Below are positions 1 through 5,539 of a DNA stretch of 6,136 nucleotides, piece by piece. Source of the DNA: Bacteroidales bacterium. GTDB taxonomy: Bacteria; Bacteroidota; Bacteroidia; Bacteroidales; Muribaculaceae. The translations under genes were made by a program, and so were the position numbers. Every line of letters starts with the position of its first letter. The stretch's first letter is position 1. The stretch lies in contig WFMC01000147.1 in the NCBI GenBank assembly GCA_009177205.1, positions 5,508 to 11,643 on the forward strand, given 5' to 3'. Under the pieces are notes generated by a model that did no database searches, was not told where the DNA came from, and was given only the letters and a program-made list of their open reading frames with translations.

Positions 1-968
1 TCAGCAGCTTTCACGGAAAGTATTGTTTCGATTATTCCCGCAGCCCCCAATGTGTGCCCATAGAATCCTTTTAATGCACTGACAGGTATATCTTCAAGTC
101 CGGCACGCGTCAACGCTATCGACTCCATTTCGTCATTATAAAGTGTCGAAGTGCCATGGACATTTATAAAAGCCAATGAGTTTTTATCCACATTTCTCAA
201 AAGGTCGGTCAAAACTCTAAAAGAACCTTCACCCGTGCGAGAAGGACCTGAAATATGGTTGGCATCATTATGGATTGAACCAGCCACAAAATACCATGAA
301 TCCTCATCTATAATGTCGGTACGTTCCAAAATAATCGTGCCAGCCGCCTCTCCGAGATTTAATCCGCAACGATTTTTATCAAACGGTTTGCAGGGTTTGG
401 AGCTTAATGCTTTAAAAGACTGGAATCCGGATATAATGAATTCAGATAATACATCGCAACCAACTATTATTGCATATTTGTATTTCCCGGTCAGAAGTTG
501 GCGTACTCCCGCTATTTGAGCGCATACTCCTGAAATACAGGCATTGGAGACTATTATAGGAGTAACCTTATTTCCAAAAAAATCTGTTATTTTATTACCT
601 GAAGAAGCCAGATAACATCTTTTGTCTTTCAAATCCGATGAAAGATATTCAACATTCCCTTTTGTGGAAGAAATAACAAATATTACATCTTTTCCTGAAG
701 GATCCACTCCGGCAGATTTCACTGCTTTAAGAACTGACATTATTGAGATGCTCTCCATGAAAGACAGATCTTTCGAAGTCCCTATTTCATTGTGAAATAT
801 TTCTCTTAATTCATCGCGGTCGAATAGCGAACCACAAAAATCTTCAGGCAAATCAAATATACCTTTGTGGAGCTTAATCTTTGATTCACAACGCATCACT
901 GACTCAAAGTTTTCATCAGTGGAAAACCCGAGCGGAGAAATGATATTATCCGCAATTATTCTTATCAT
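1..968 (-). CDS. Beta-ketoacyl-ACP synthase (FabF-like, aryl-polyene type), 3' end cut by window
   Basis: This is a condensing enzyme of the thiolase superfamily, which would extend an ACP-bound chain by two carbons per cycle in the cytoplasm. I translated the open frame by hand: 322 codons are visible with no stop, so the C-terminus lies beyond position 1. The Cys-His-His triad is complete. The nucleophile is C144 in SNACISG, the first histidine is H271 in NVHGTSTLYNDEME, and the second is H305 in GFYGHTLGAAG, preceded by the conserved K300. The segment KPFDKNRCGLNLGEAAG (194-210) is also typical of the family. The complete triad argues for a working ketosynthase rather than a chain-length factor, which normally lacks the cysteine. 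The ATG overlaps the thioesterase stop as ATGA, so the two genes are translationally coupled. Family KSs are usually near 400 residues, so roughly the last fifth is missing. Family assignment is very sure. The pathway is inferred from the neighbours. Confidence 0.95.
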   Translation of the reverse strand, partial: MIRIIADNIISPLGFSTDENFESVMRCESKIKLHKGIFDLPEDFCGSLFDRDELREIFHNEIGTSKDLSFMESISIMSVLKAVKSAGVDPSGKDVIFVISSTKGNVEYLSSDLKDKRCYLASSGNKITDFFGNKVTPIIVSNACISGVCAQIAGVRQLLTGKYKYAIIVGCDVLSEFIISGFQSFKALSSKPCKPFDKNRCGLNLGEAAGTIILERTDIIDEDSWYFVAGSIHNDANHISGPSRTGEGSFRVLTDLLRNVDKNSLAFINVHGTSTLYNDEMESIALTRAGLEDIPVSALKGFYGHTLGAAGIIETILSVKAA

Positions 969-1384
969 AAAACATCCCACCTCTCTTTCCATTGCTTATA
1001 AAAGGGAGGATTATCCCACATCAACTGATAATTCAAATCCATGAAAACCTGAACACTTCTTCCCGTGGCAAAAACAGTACCATTCAGCTCATCTATTATT
1101 TGATATTCAAAAACTATTTTGGCTGATTCAGTCGGAACGTAAGTAATAACTATTGTGGGTTTACATCCGTATGATAAAGGTTTCTTGTATTTGAAACTCA
1201 ATTCCACCAGAGGAGCATAATATCCATTTGAAAATATTGTCATGTATCCCAAATCGAACTTTTCGCCAAATTTCTCACGAGCATCTTCGAAATACAAAGG
1301 ATATGACCCATGCCACACAATGTTCATGGAATCAACTTCACTAAATCGTATATTCAATTTCTTGGATGCCGACAATGTTTTCAT
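965..1384 (-). CDS. Acyl-CoA/ACP thioesterase, 4HBT/YbgC-like hot-dog fold
   Basis: A 139-residue single-domain hot-dog thioesterase, the usual size for the 4-hydroxybenzoyl-CoA thioesterase/YbgC family, which hydrolyses acyl-CoA or acyl-ACP thioesters. The N-terminal signature RFSEVDSMNIVWHGSYPLYF (13-32) contains the expected catalytic aspartate D18 and the family's H25-G26, followed by the long central helix FEDAREKFGEKF. No signal peptide or membrane segment is seen, so it should be cytoplasmic. The stop overlaps the ketosynthase start by four bases, and the ATG lies four bases after the dehydratase stop. This places it firmly inside the biosynthetic operon. Its likely job is to release or edit chains on the carrier protein. 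The true substrate cannot be read from sequence. Its first codons are the natural start, since the next ATG would cut into the catalytic loop. Confidence 0.9.
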   Translation of the reverse strand: MKTLSASKKLNIRFSEVDSMNIVWHGSYPLYFEDAREKFGEKFDLGYMTIFSNGYYAPLVELSFKYKKPLSYGCKPTIVITYVPTESAKIVFEYQIIDELNGTVFATGRSVQVFMDLNYQLMWDNPPFYKQWKERWDVL

Positions 1385-1388
1385 ATCA

Positions 1389-1826
1389 TCAAGACTTGGA
1401 TTCTATTTCACTTAGGGCAATTTTCATTTCCGATTCTGCTATAATCTCATCTCCGCTTTTTAAAACGGCTTTAACCAAAGTCATACCGAAAATTTCTTCA
1501 ATTGTGAATATTGTCGTTTCAATTGTTTCTCCGACTTTAGGGGTTCTGAAGATGTTTAAATTTCTTATTGCCCCGATAAAGCCCAATTGTACACTTTTCT
1601 TCAAGATATACTTATTTACATAACCAATTCTTGCAGCACACGACTGAGCAATATTTTCTATGATACCCGACGGCATAAAATATCCGTTATCCACGAAAAT
1701 ATTTGATTCTGAAACTTCAAGTGAAGTTACAGTCGTTTCCATATCAAAATGAAGCAACTTACCTACCATTACAAATGGTTCCTGCTGCGGAAGGAGTGTA
1801 TGTATGTCTATATCCGTAAAGTTCAT
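1389..1826 (-). CDS. FabZ/ApeP-like hot-dog dehydratase family protein
   Basis: A 145-residue hot-dog protein resembling 3-hydroxyacyl-ACP dehydratases, which remove water from 3-hydroxyacyl-ACP to give a trans-2-enoyl chain. Visible signatures are the N-terminal LLPQQEPFVMVGKLLHFD (11-28), matching the LPHR-PF-lvD start of FabZ-type enzymes, and the central-helix motif SGIIENIAQSCAARIGY (53-69), with E57 at the family's acidic catalytic position and Q61. The loop just before it, FVDNGYFMPSG, lacks the HFPxxP histidine that supplies the general base in FabA/FabZ. This is expected of ApeP-like members of aryl polyene clusters, so a partner subunit may complete the active site. The start shares one base with the acyltransferase stop (TAATG), implying coupled translation. 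It is probably cytoplasmic. Fold is sure; independent catalytic activity is doubtful. Confidence 0.85.
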   Translation of the reverse strand: MNFTDIDIHTLLPQQEPFVMVGKLLHFDMETTVTSLEVSESNIFVDNGYFMPSGIIENIAQSCAARIGYVNKYILKKSVQLGFIGAIRNLNIFRTPKVGETIETTIFTIEEIFGMTLVKAVLKSGDEIIAESEMKIALSEIESKS

Positions 1827-2719
1827 TATTTAGTCCAAAAATCAAAATAATTATACCATTGAGCCGGATAGTTACTAACTATCTCCTCAAGATTTCTGAC
1901 ATATTCTTTTGAATACAGTTCGGCATTTTTACGTGGTGAGGCAGACTTGGATATAATAAGGTCTCTGATAATTATATGATAATGTTTTAATCCGCTTTTC
2001 ATCACAGCGACAAATAAAATCGGCACATCTTTGACAGCGGCTAATACAAACGGACCTTGTGGAAATTTTGCTTCACTACCAAGGAATTTAATGTTAAAAT
2101 TCTTTTGAGAACCGAATATTCTATCAGCAGGCATGCTCATAATTTCCCCGTTATTGATTGCCGAATCAATAACAAATAAGTGAGACATATCATCTTTGAC
2201 CGGAATCATTCTGATATTATTGTCGCTAAATAATTTGTTGCGATTTTTCATCACACTCTCCTTCTCTCCTCCGAAAACGAGTGCATTGAATCTTTTATCT
2301 TCGGCAATAAGTGAATATCCGGCAATTTCATAATTTCCAATGTGTGAACTTAATTGTACGAAACCGGCAGAAGATTTTGACAATGTTTTAAACTTTTCAT
2401 ATCCATCAATCGTGATTTGAAATTTTTTTCCTGCATACATGGAAAATTTATCAATCACCACCTCAGAAAATGCACAATGATTTTTATAGGTCATCCATAA
2501 AGATCTAAGTTTTCCGAATTTAAATCTTTTCCTATAAAAATCGTATGTGACTTTCCGCGCTGATGAATTGATTATCATTGTCGGGGGAACAACAAATATA
2601 TAAGCAAAAAGGTATAATAAACGGATGTCAAGAACTTTCAAAGCGCTTACAAGTGTGCGATGCATCCATTTATTCCCGTATGTTGTGCCGACCCAATTTT
2701 CGTGCTTTAATTCACTCAC
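1826..2719 (-). CDS. LpxL/HtrB-like lysophospholipid acyltransferase
   Basis: A 297-residue member of the lipid A late-acyltransferase (LpxL/HtrB) family, close to its usual length of about 300. These inner-membrane enzymes move an acyl chain from ACP to a lipid hydroxyl. The catalytic HX4E is at H126 to E131 in SSHIGNYE. A second block has D199-R200 in MPADR and then FPQGPFVLA (219-227). The family's C-terminal signature is seen in YPAQWYNYFDFW (284-295). A hydrophobic stretch near 33-51 fits the N-terminal membrane anchor. The start is GTG: an in-frame TAA lies directly upstream, and the nearby ATG at 2730-2732 is in another frame and meets a stop at once. The next in-frame ATG (codon 19) would remove family-typical N-terminal sequence. 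It begins 13 bases after the ACP stop. In this setting it probably attaches the polyene chain to a lipid carrier rather than acting on lipid A; that is inference. Confidence 0.9.
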   Translation of the reverse strand: MSELKHENWVGTTYGNKWMHRTLVSALKVLDIRLLYLFAYIFVVPPTMIINSSARKVTYDFYRKRFKFGKLRSLWMTYKNHCAFSEVVIDKFSMYAGKKFQITIDGYEKFKTLSKSSAGFVQLSSHIGNYEIAGYSLIAEDKRFNALVFGGEKESVMKNRNKLFSDNNIRMIPVKDDMSHLFVIDSAINNGEIMSMPADRIFGSQKNFNIKFLGSEAKFPQGPFVLAAVKDVPILFVAVMKSGLKHYHIIIRDLIISKSASPRKNAELYSKEYVRNLEEIVSNYPAQWYNYFDFWTK

Positions 2720-2732
2720 TTAATTATGACAT

Positions 2733-2981
2733 TTATTTTTCGCCGACTTTCTTTTCTATATAATTATAAAAATCGTTCAGTGTAACTACTCCCGCCATTT
2801 CCTCAGGTTTGATTTTGAAGCCGAAGTTCTTTTCCACTATCACCACGATGTCTACGAAATCAAGACTGTCAATGCCAACGTCGTCTTTCAATCGGGCTTC
2901 AGGAAAAATCTTTTCTTCATCAACTTCCAAATCTTCAATAAGAAAATCGCGTACTTTGCTTTCTATCTCTGTTCTTTCCAT
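2733..2981 (-). CDS. Acyl carrier protein
   Basis: An 82-residue acidic carrier protein of normal ACP length. The phosphopantetheine attachment site is the serine of DVGIDSLDFVDIVV (S39 counting from the chosen ATG), with the usual DSLD core and a following acidic helix II (VVIVEKNFGFKI). A typical helix IV ends the protein (TLNDFYNYIEKKVGEK). I place the start at the ATG at 2979-2981. One codon upstream there is an in-frame TTG that would add a single residue, but ATG is the better choice. The gene follows the methyltransferase stop by nine bases and precedes the acyltransferase by thirteen. It should carry the growing polyene for the ketosynthase and dehydratase in this operon. The dedicated location among tailoring genes argues against it being the housekeeping fatty-acid ACP. 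Aryl polyene loci often encode a second ACP, which is not seen here. Confidence 0.95.
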   Translation of the reverse strand: MERTEIESKVRDFLIEDLEVDEEKIFPEARLKDDVGIDSLDFVDIVVIVEKNFGFKIKPEEMAGVVTLNDFYNYIEKKVGEK

Positions 2982-2990
2982 CAATATTTA

Positions 2991-4088
2991 TTATTTATGT
3001 TTACAAACTATAATGCTATGTCCTTGACCAAGATGGTCATAAATATTTTCTATTTCAAGATTCGCTTCAGCAATCATGCGGCACATGTCTGCAGAATGAT
3101 ACATTTTACTGTTTCCATTAGCGATTGCCGTGAAGTATAAACTTGTTAGTGTCAAGCAAAGGGCTGCAGGCTCAAAACGTTGTCTGTCCCACAAAGTTTC
3201 CATAATATATAGTCTGGAGTGCTGATTCATAACCTTGCTTGCTCTCCTGAGAATACTTACAATTTGCTCCTCACTGAAGCAATCCAAAAATTGACTCATC
3301 CAAACCGCATCAAACTTTTGATTAGCAGGAATTTCAGAAGATTCATCTAATAAATTAACTCCAAGCCCTTCAATGCGGGACGAGCCATTCTTCCCCTTTA
3401 TATTCTCCATCATCAATCCGATTTGTTGAGGCAAATCAAGGATAGTTACTTTCACTTCCTTGTCAAACTCAACACATCGTAACGCCCATCTTCCTGTGTT
3501 ACCACCTACATCCAACAGAGTTTTTGGATTATTTTGAAATACAATCTCAAGTGCCCGGTCGAAAGAATTGTCGGAATAAAAGTGATCGAAATCAAACCAA
3601 CTTTTACTGATATGTTCAGGCAACGATGAGAGACCTTCATAAACTGTAGGCCAATCTCCTAAATATTTTAAGCCTTCCGGCTTGCCGTTAAGTAAGGATT
3701 CTTCAAGTTTAAACCATCCCAAATAGTTGACATCATGATTGAAATTGATGTTAACGCGAGTTGCGGGATCATTAATAAGAAACCATCCTGTTTTTGATAA
3801 TTTGAACTTATCCGTTTCCTTATCAAGCAAAACTATACCAATGCATAATGAGGCTTCGAGCAAACATTTGGAAGCATACAGTGAAATTTTACACGCGCCG
3901 GCAACCTCTTCTTCTGTCATTCCGTCTTTGCTATTGCGAAGCATTTCGAGAATGCCGAATTTTACCATAATTCTGGCTGTCTGAAAAATCACCGGTCCGA
4001 ATGCGATAAATTCTGCTTGACGCTGGGCTTCCCGAGCACTGATATTCTCGTGACAATATTTTTTCTCTAATTCCGGAAATAAGTTCAT
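2991..4088 (-). CDS. SAM-dependent O-methyltransferase, acetylserotonin-OMT/COMT-like
   Basis: A 365-residue class I methyltransferase with the two-domain layout of the plant-type O-methyltransferase family. Residues about 30-115 form an N-terminal winged-helix dimerisation domain (FGILEMLRNSKDGMTEEEVA). Residues about 185-362 form the Rossmann domain. SAM-binding motif I is LLDVGGNTGRWALR (191-204), the acidic end of strand 2 is ILDLPQQ (216-222), and the post-core helix is FDAVWMSQFLDCFSEEQIV (259-277). In an ungapped comparison with the caffeate OMT motif HDWSDE, the catalytic histidine falls on D269, so the usual general base is replaced. It would methylate a hydroxyl, plausibly on the aromatic head of an aryl polyene. 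An in-frame TAA at 4095-4097 makes 4088 the first possible start. It is the first gene of the operon, behind a 228-base non-coding gap. The substrate is inferred from context only. Confidence 0.88.
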   Translation of the reverse strand: MNLFPELEKKYCHENISAREAQRQAEFIAFGPVIFQTARIMVKFGILEMLRNSKDGMTEEEVAGACKISLYASKCLLEASLCIGIVLLDKETDKFKLSKTGWFLINDPATRVNINFNHDVNYLGWFKLEESLLNGKPEGLKYLGDWPTVYEGLSSLPEHISKSWFDFDHFYSDNSFDRALEIVFQNNPKTLLDVGGNTGRWALRCVEFDKEVKVTILDLPQQIGLMMENIKGKNGSSRIEGLGVNLLDESSEIPANQKFDAVWMSQFLDCFSEEQIVSILRRASKVMNQHSRLYIMETLWDRQRFEPAALCLTLTSLYFTAIANGNSKMYHSADMCRMIAEANLEIENIYDHLGQGHSIIVCKHK

Positions 4089-4104
4089 CTTGAATTAAAT
4101 TATC

Positions 4105-4116
4105 GGACATTTGTCC
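4105..4116. promoter_or_regulatory. Short palindrome in leader of pigment operon (possible operator)
   Basis: GGACA-TT-TGTCC is a 5-bp perfect inverted repeat with a two-base centre, ending 16 bases upstream of the methyltransferase ATG. It sits just downstream of the possible promoter, a sensible place for a repressor site or leader hairpin. Its left arm is also part of a longer-range inverted repeat: ATCGGAC (4102-4108) pairs with GTCCGAT (4158-4164), and the two arms flank the proposed promoter. Short repeats of this size arise by chance in AT-rich DNA, so this is only a candidate. Confidence 0.3.
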
Positions 4117-4126
4117 TTTGTTTAGG

Positions 4127-4155
4127 CAATATTAAAAGATTCAGAAAAAATCAAA
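4127..4155 (-). promoter_or_regulatory. Candidate Bacteroidales sigma-AB promoter for the methyltransferase-led operon
   Basis: Read on the minus strand, TTTG (4152-4155) is followed after 17 bases by TAATATTG (4127-4134). This matches the Bacteroides -33 TTTG and -7 TAnnTTTG consensus with one mismatch in the -7 box. The predicted transcript would start near 4121 and have a leader of about 30 nucleotides. The spacing is acceptable but the match is imperfect in an AT-rich stretch. No better candidate was found in 4089-4266, and the rest of that gap shows no gene. Confidence 0.35.
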
Positions 4156-4266
4156 AAGTCCGATGCAAGTATTTTTAGTATTATTCCTATACTTATAACT
4201 ATCAATTATAAAGGAACAACATAAATATGCATTAAGGTAAAGTGCCTAATTTATTTTTTGTTTATC

Positions 4267-4302
4267 TCCTGTTACGATAATGGGTTCACTATCGCAACAG
4301 GA
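4267..4302 (-). terminator. Hairpin terminator after the 4317-4874 gene
   Basis: A 13-bp stem (4267-4279 with 4290-4302) closes a 10-base loop, starting 14 bases after the TAA of the upstream gene. In minus-strand RNA all 13 positions pair, one of them as G-U. In plus-strand RNA the same position would be an A-C mismatch. This points to a functional minus-strand transcript. No uridine tract follows; the downstream sequence is A-rich, so it may stabilise 3' ends as much as terminate. It separates the two secreted-protein genes from the pigment operon. Confidence 0.75.
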
Positions 4303-4316
4303 TGTTATGTAAAATT

Positions 4317-4874
4317 TTATTTAGATTTTCCAATAAGTTTTGCAATATCCTGGGCAAGATCTTGATATGCAAGAATTCGGCGAGCTTCATTGCTGTATGT
4401 AGCTTTGCCGGCGCAATCAAACTCAATTGTTGCAACAATAGTCTTGTCGGTTAGTTTTATAACATCGATAGTTCCTTCTATATGAGCTCCGCGTGCAAAA
4501 CCTCCAAAAACAATTGCAGCGCCTATTGAGCCATAATGGAATTGGTTTACATGAATAACAAACTCGTATTGTGCAGCGTCCTCATCATCTGTTATGAGCG
4601 CATACTTTTTATCTTTCTTGTTAAAAAGGACATCGAAAGCTGCTTCGCTTGCTGCTACTTCAGCAGGATAATCTTTTTCCCAATCCGAACCTTTTTCTTT
4701 GAGGAACTCAGCCGGAGTCTTATCTTCAATGAGCATTTTTTCATAGTCCCATGTCACAAGTACACGAACATCTGAATTTTTTAGATCCCGCCGGCTTCCA
4801 CCCTTGATGTCAGCATTAGCCAATGCTTTCAGCGATACCATCGCTACAAAAAGAAGTAATAGATGCTTTTTCAT
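4317..4874 (-). CDS. Secreted protein of unknown function (paralogue of next upstream gene)
   Basis: A 185-residue protein that I do not recognise as a named family. Residues 1-21 form a clear Sec signal peptide (MKKHLLLLFVAMVSLKALANA), with an ANA cleavage site before DIKGG. There is no lipobox cysteine, so it should be soluble in the periplasm or released. The mature part has an N-terminal strand (VRVLVTWDY), a charged helical middle (about 53-85), then a beta-rich half, YEFVIHVNQFHYG (103-115), a glycine-rich stretch IGAAIVFGGFARGAHIEG (117-134) and IDVIKLTDKTIVATIEFD. An amphipathic helix ends it (QDLAQDIAKLIGKSK). The alternating strand-Gly-strand pattern recalls small envelope proteins of the YajG/DUF4410 kind, but this is a loose resemblance. 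It starts 34 bases after the neighbouring paralogue and is followed by a strong hairpin, so the two are likely co-transcribed. Confidence 0.85.
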   Translation of the reverse strand: MKKHLLLLFVAMVSLKALANADIKGGSRRDLKNSDVRVLVTWDYEKMLIEDKTPAEFLKEKGSDWEKDYPAEVAASEAAFDVLFNKKDKKYALITDDEDAAQYEFVIHVNQFHYGSIGAAIVFGGFARGAHIEGTIDVIKLTDKTIVATIEFDCAGKATYSNEARRILAYQDLAQDIAKLIGKSK

Positions 4875-4908
4875 TGCTAAAATTTTTAATAACTCATATT
4901 TATTATAA

Positions 4909-5463
4909 TTAATAATGATATATTAAATCGCACAAGTATTCTCCCAAATCACTGAAAATTTGTTTTAAGCCGACATAACCATACATTGCCCCTCCCATCA
5001 CTGTACCATTCATTTTAAGAATTTCTACTGTAGCAAATGGTTCATCTTCTCCCAAACGGTAAAATTCAGCATATCCACTTATAGAGGCTCCTCCATATCC
5101 TGATTTTGCGCCCATTTGTAAAGTTTTGACGATAATATTTAGACGGAAGTTTGCTTCACCGGTTTTTACAGCGCGTGGACCACCCTCGATATCATCATCC
5201 CATCTATCGCAAAACCACTCAAGCATTTCCGGTTCATATCGTTTAAATGTTTCCACATTACTGTCAAAATCCTCAGCTAAATATTGAGCCAATGGTTTAC
5301 GATTTCCTTTTGTCTTATTAAAATCGATTGAACATAAAATTTTTCCTCCACTTGCCTTTAATGGAGCGAGAGTCCCACTCTTTAATCTAAGTGGATTGTC
5401 AGCCGCAAGTCCATTCAAACAAGTGAAGATAGTAAGTAATATTGCAAAACCAATTTTTTTCAT
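4909..5463 (-). CDS. Secreted protein of unknown function (paralogue of 4317-4874)
   Basis: A 184-residue protein, not recognised as a named family. I chose the ATG at 5461-5463 because it begins a proper signal peptide (MKKIGFAILLTIFTCLNGLA, cleavage near A20-A21). The longer open frame to 5517 would only add codons from the intergenic hairpin. The layout mirrors the downstream gene: a first strand KILCSIDF (41-48), an acidic helical middle (PLAQYLAEDF, EPEMLEWFCDRW), then FRLNIIVKTLQMG (106-118), a glycine-rich segment GYGGASISGYAEFYRLG (122-138), FATVEILKM, and a closing helix (SDLGEYLCDLI). Length and element order match, so a tandem duplication followed by heavy divergence is likely. C15 in IFTC is a poor lipobox match, so I do not call it a lipoprotein. 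The function is unknown. Confidence 0.85.
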   Translation of the reverse strand: MKKIGFAILLTIFTCLNGLAADNPLRLKSGTLAPLKASGGKILCSIDFNKTKGNRKPLAQYLAEDFDSNVETFKRYEPEMLEWFCDRWDDDIEGGPRAVKTGEANFRLNIIVKTLQMGAKSGYGGASISGYAEFYRLGEDEPFATVEILKMNGTVMGGAMYGYVGLKQIFSDLGEYLCDLIYHY

Positions 5464-5479
5464 CTCAATCGTTTTTTTA

Positions 5480-5518
5480 TATGCATGTGTTGCCGGAATA
5501 TTCAACAACACATGCATA
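5480..5518 (-). terminator. Perfect 13-bp hairpin between barrel gene and secreted-protein gene
   Basis: TATGCATGTGTTG (5480-5492) is exactly complementary to CAACACATGCATA (5506-5518), with a 13-base loop. On the minus strand it begins 21 bases after the barrel gene stop and ends 16 bases before the next ATG. The most likely role is termination or 3'-end protection of the barrel mRNA. A run of seven A, not T, follows it in the minus direction, so it lacks a canonical uridine tract, as does the hairpin at 4267-4302. It might also act on expression of the next gene because it lies so near its start. Confidence 0.7.
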
Positions 5519-5539
5519 GTAGTTTGATATTTCTTAAAA

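Noticed and set aside
151..519. Plus-strand open frame of 122 codons
   Set aside because: It lies antisense inside the ketosynthase, whose minus-strand frame has all catalytic motifs. The plus-strand translation shows no domain and is a shadow.
1..968. Chain-length factor rather than ketosynthase
   Set aside because: The active-site cysteine (C144) and both histidines (H271, H305) are present; chain-length factors usually lack the cysteine.
1366..1623. Plus-strand open frame opposite the dehydratase, plus similar ones at 2578-2763, 2809-3027, 3739-3984, 4536-4775 and 5746-5934
   Set aside because: All are antisense to well-supported genes, lack recognisable domains, and have compositions expected of complementary strands.
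1826..2719. Housekeeping lipid A acyltransferase
   Set aside because: The family match is real, but its tight coupling to the dehydratase and dedicated ACP makes a pathway-specific role more likely. This cannot be proven from sequence.
4089..4266. Riboswitch or small RNA gene in the gap
   Set aside because: Apart from short inverted repeats, the stretch is AT-rich with no conserved riboswitch core or stable multi-stem fold that I could recognise.
4909..5463. Lipoprotein signal at C15
   Set aside because: The residues before the cysteine (IFT) do not fit the lipobox, which favours Leu at -3 and Gly/Ala/Ser at -1; an ordinary signal-peptidase site near A20 fits better.
5464..5517. N-terminal extension of the secreted protein to an ATG at 5517
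   Set aside because: The extra 18 codons are made of the hairpin arms and would bury the clear signal peptide that starts at 5463.
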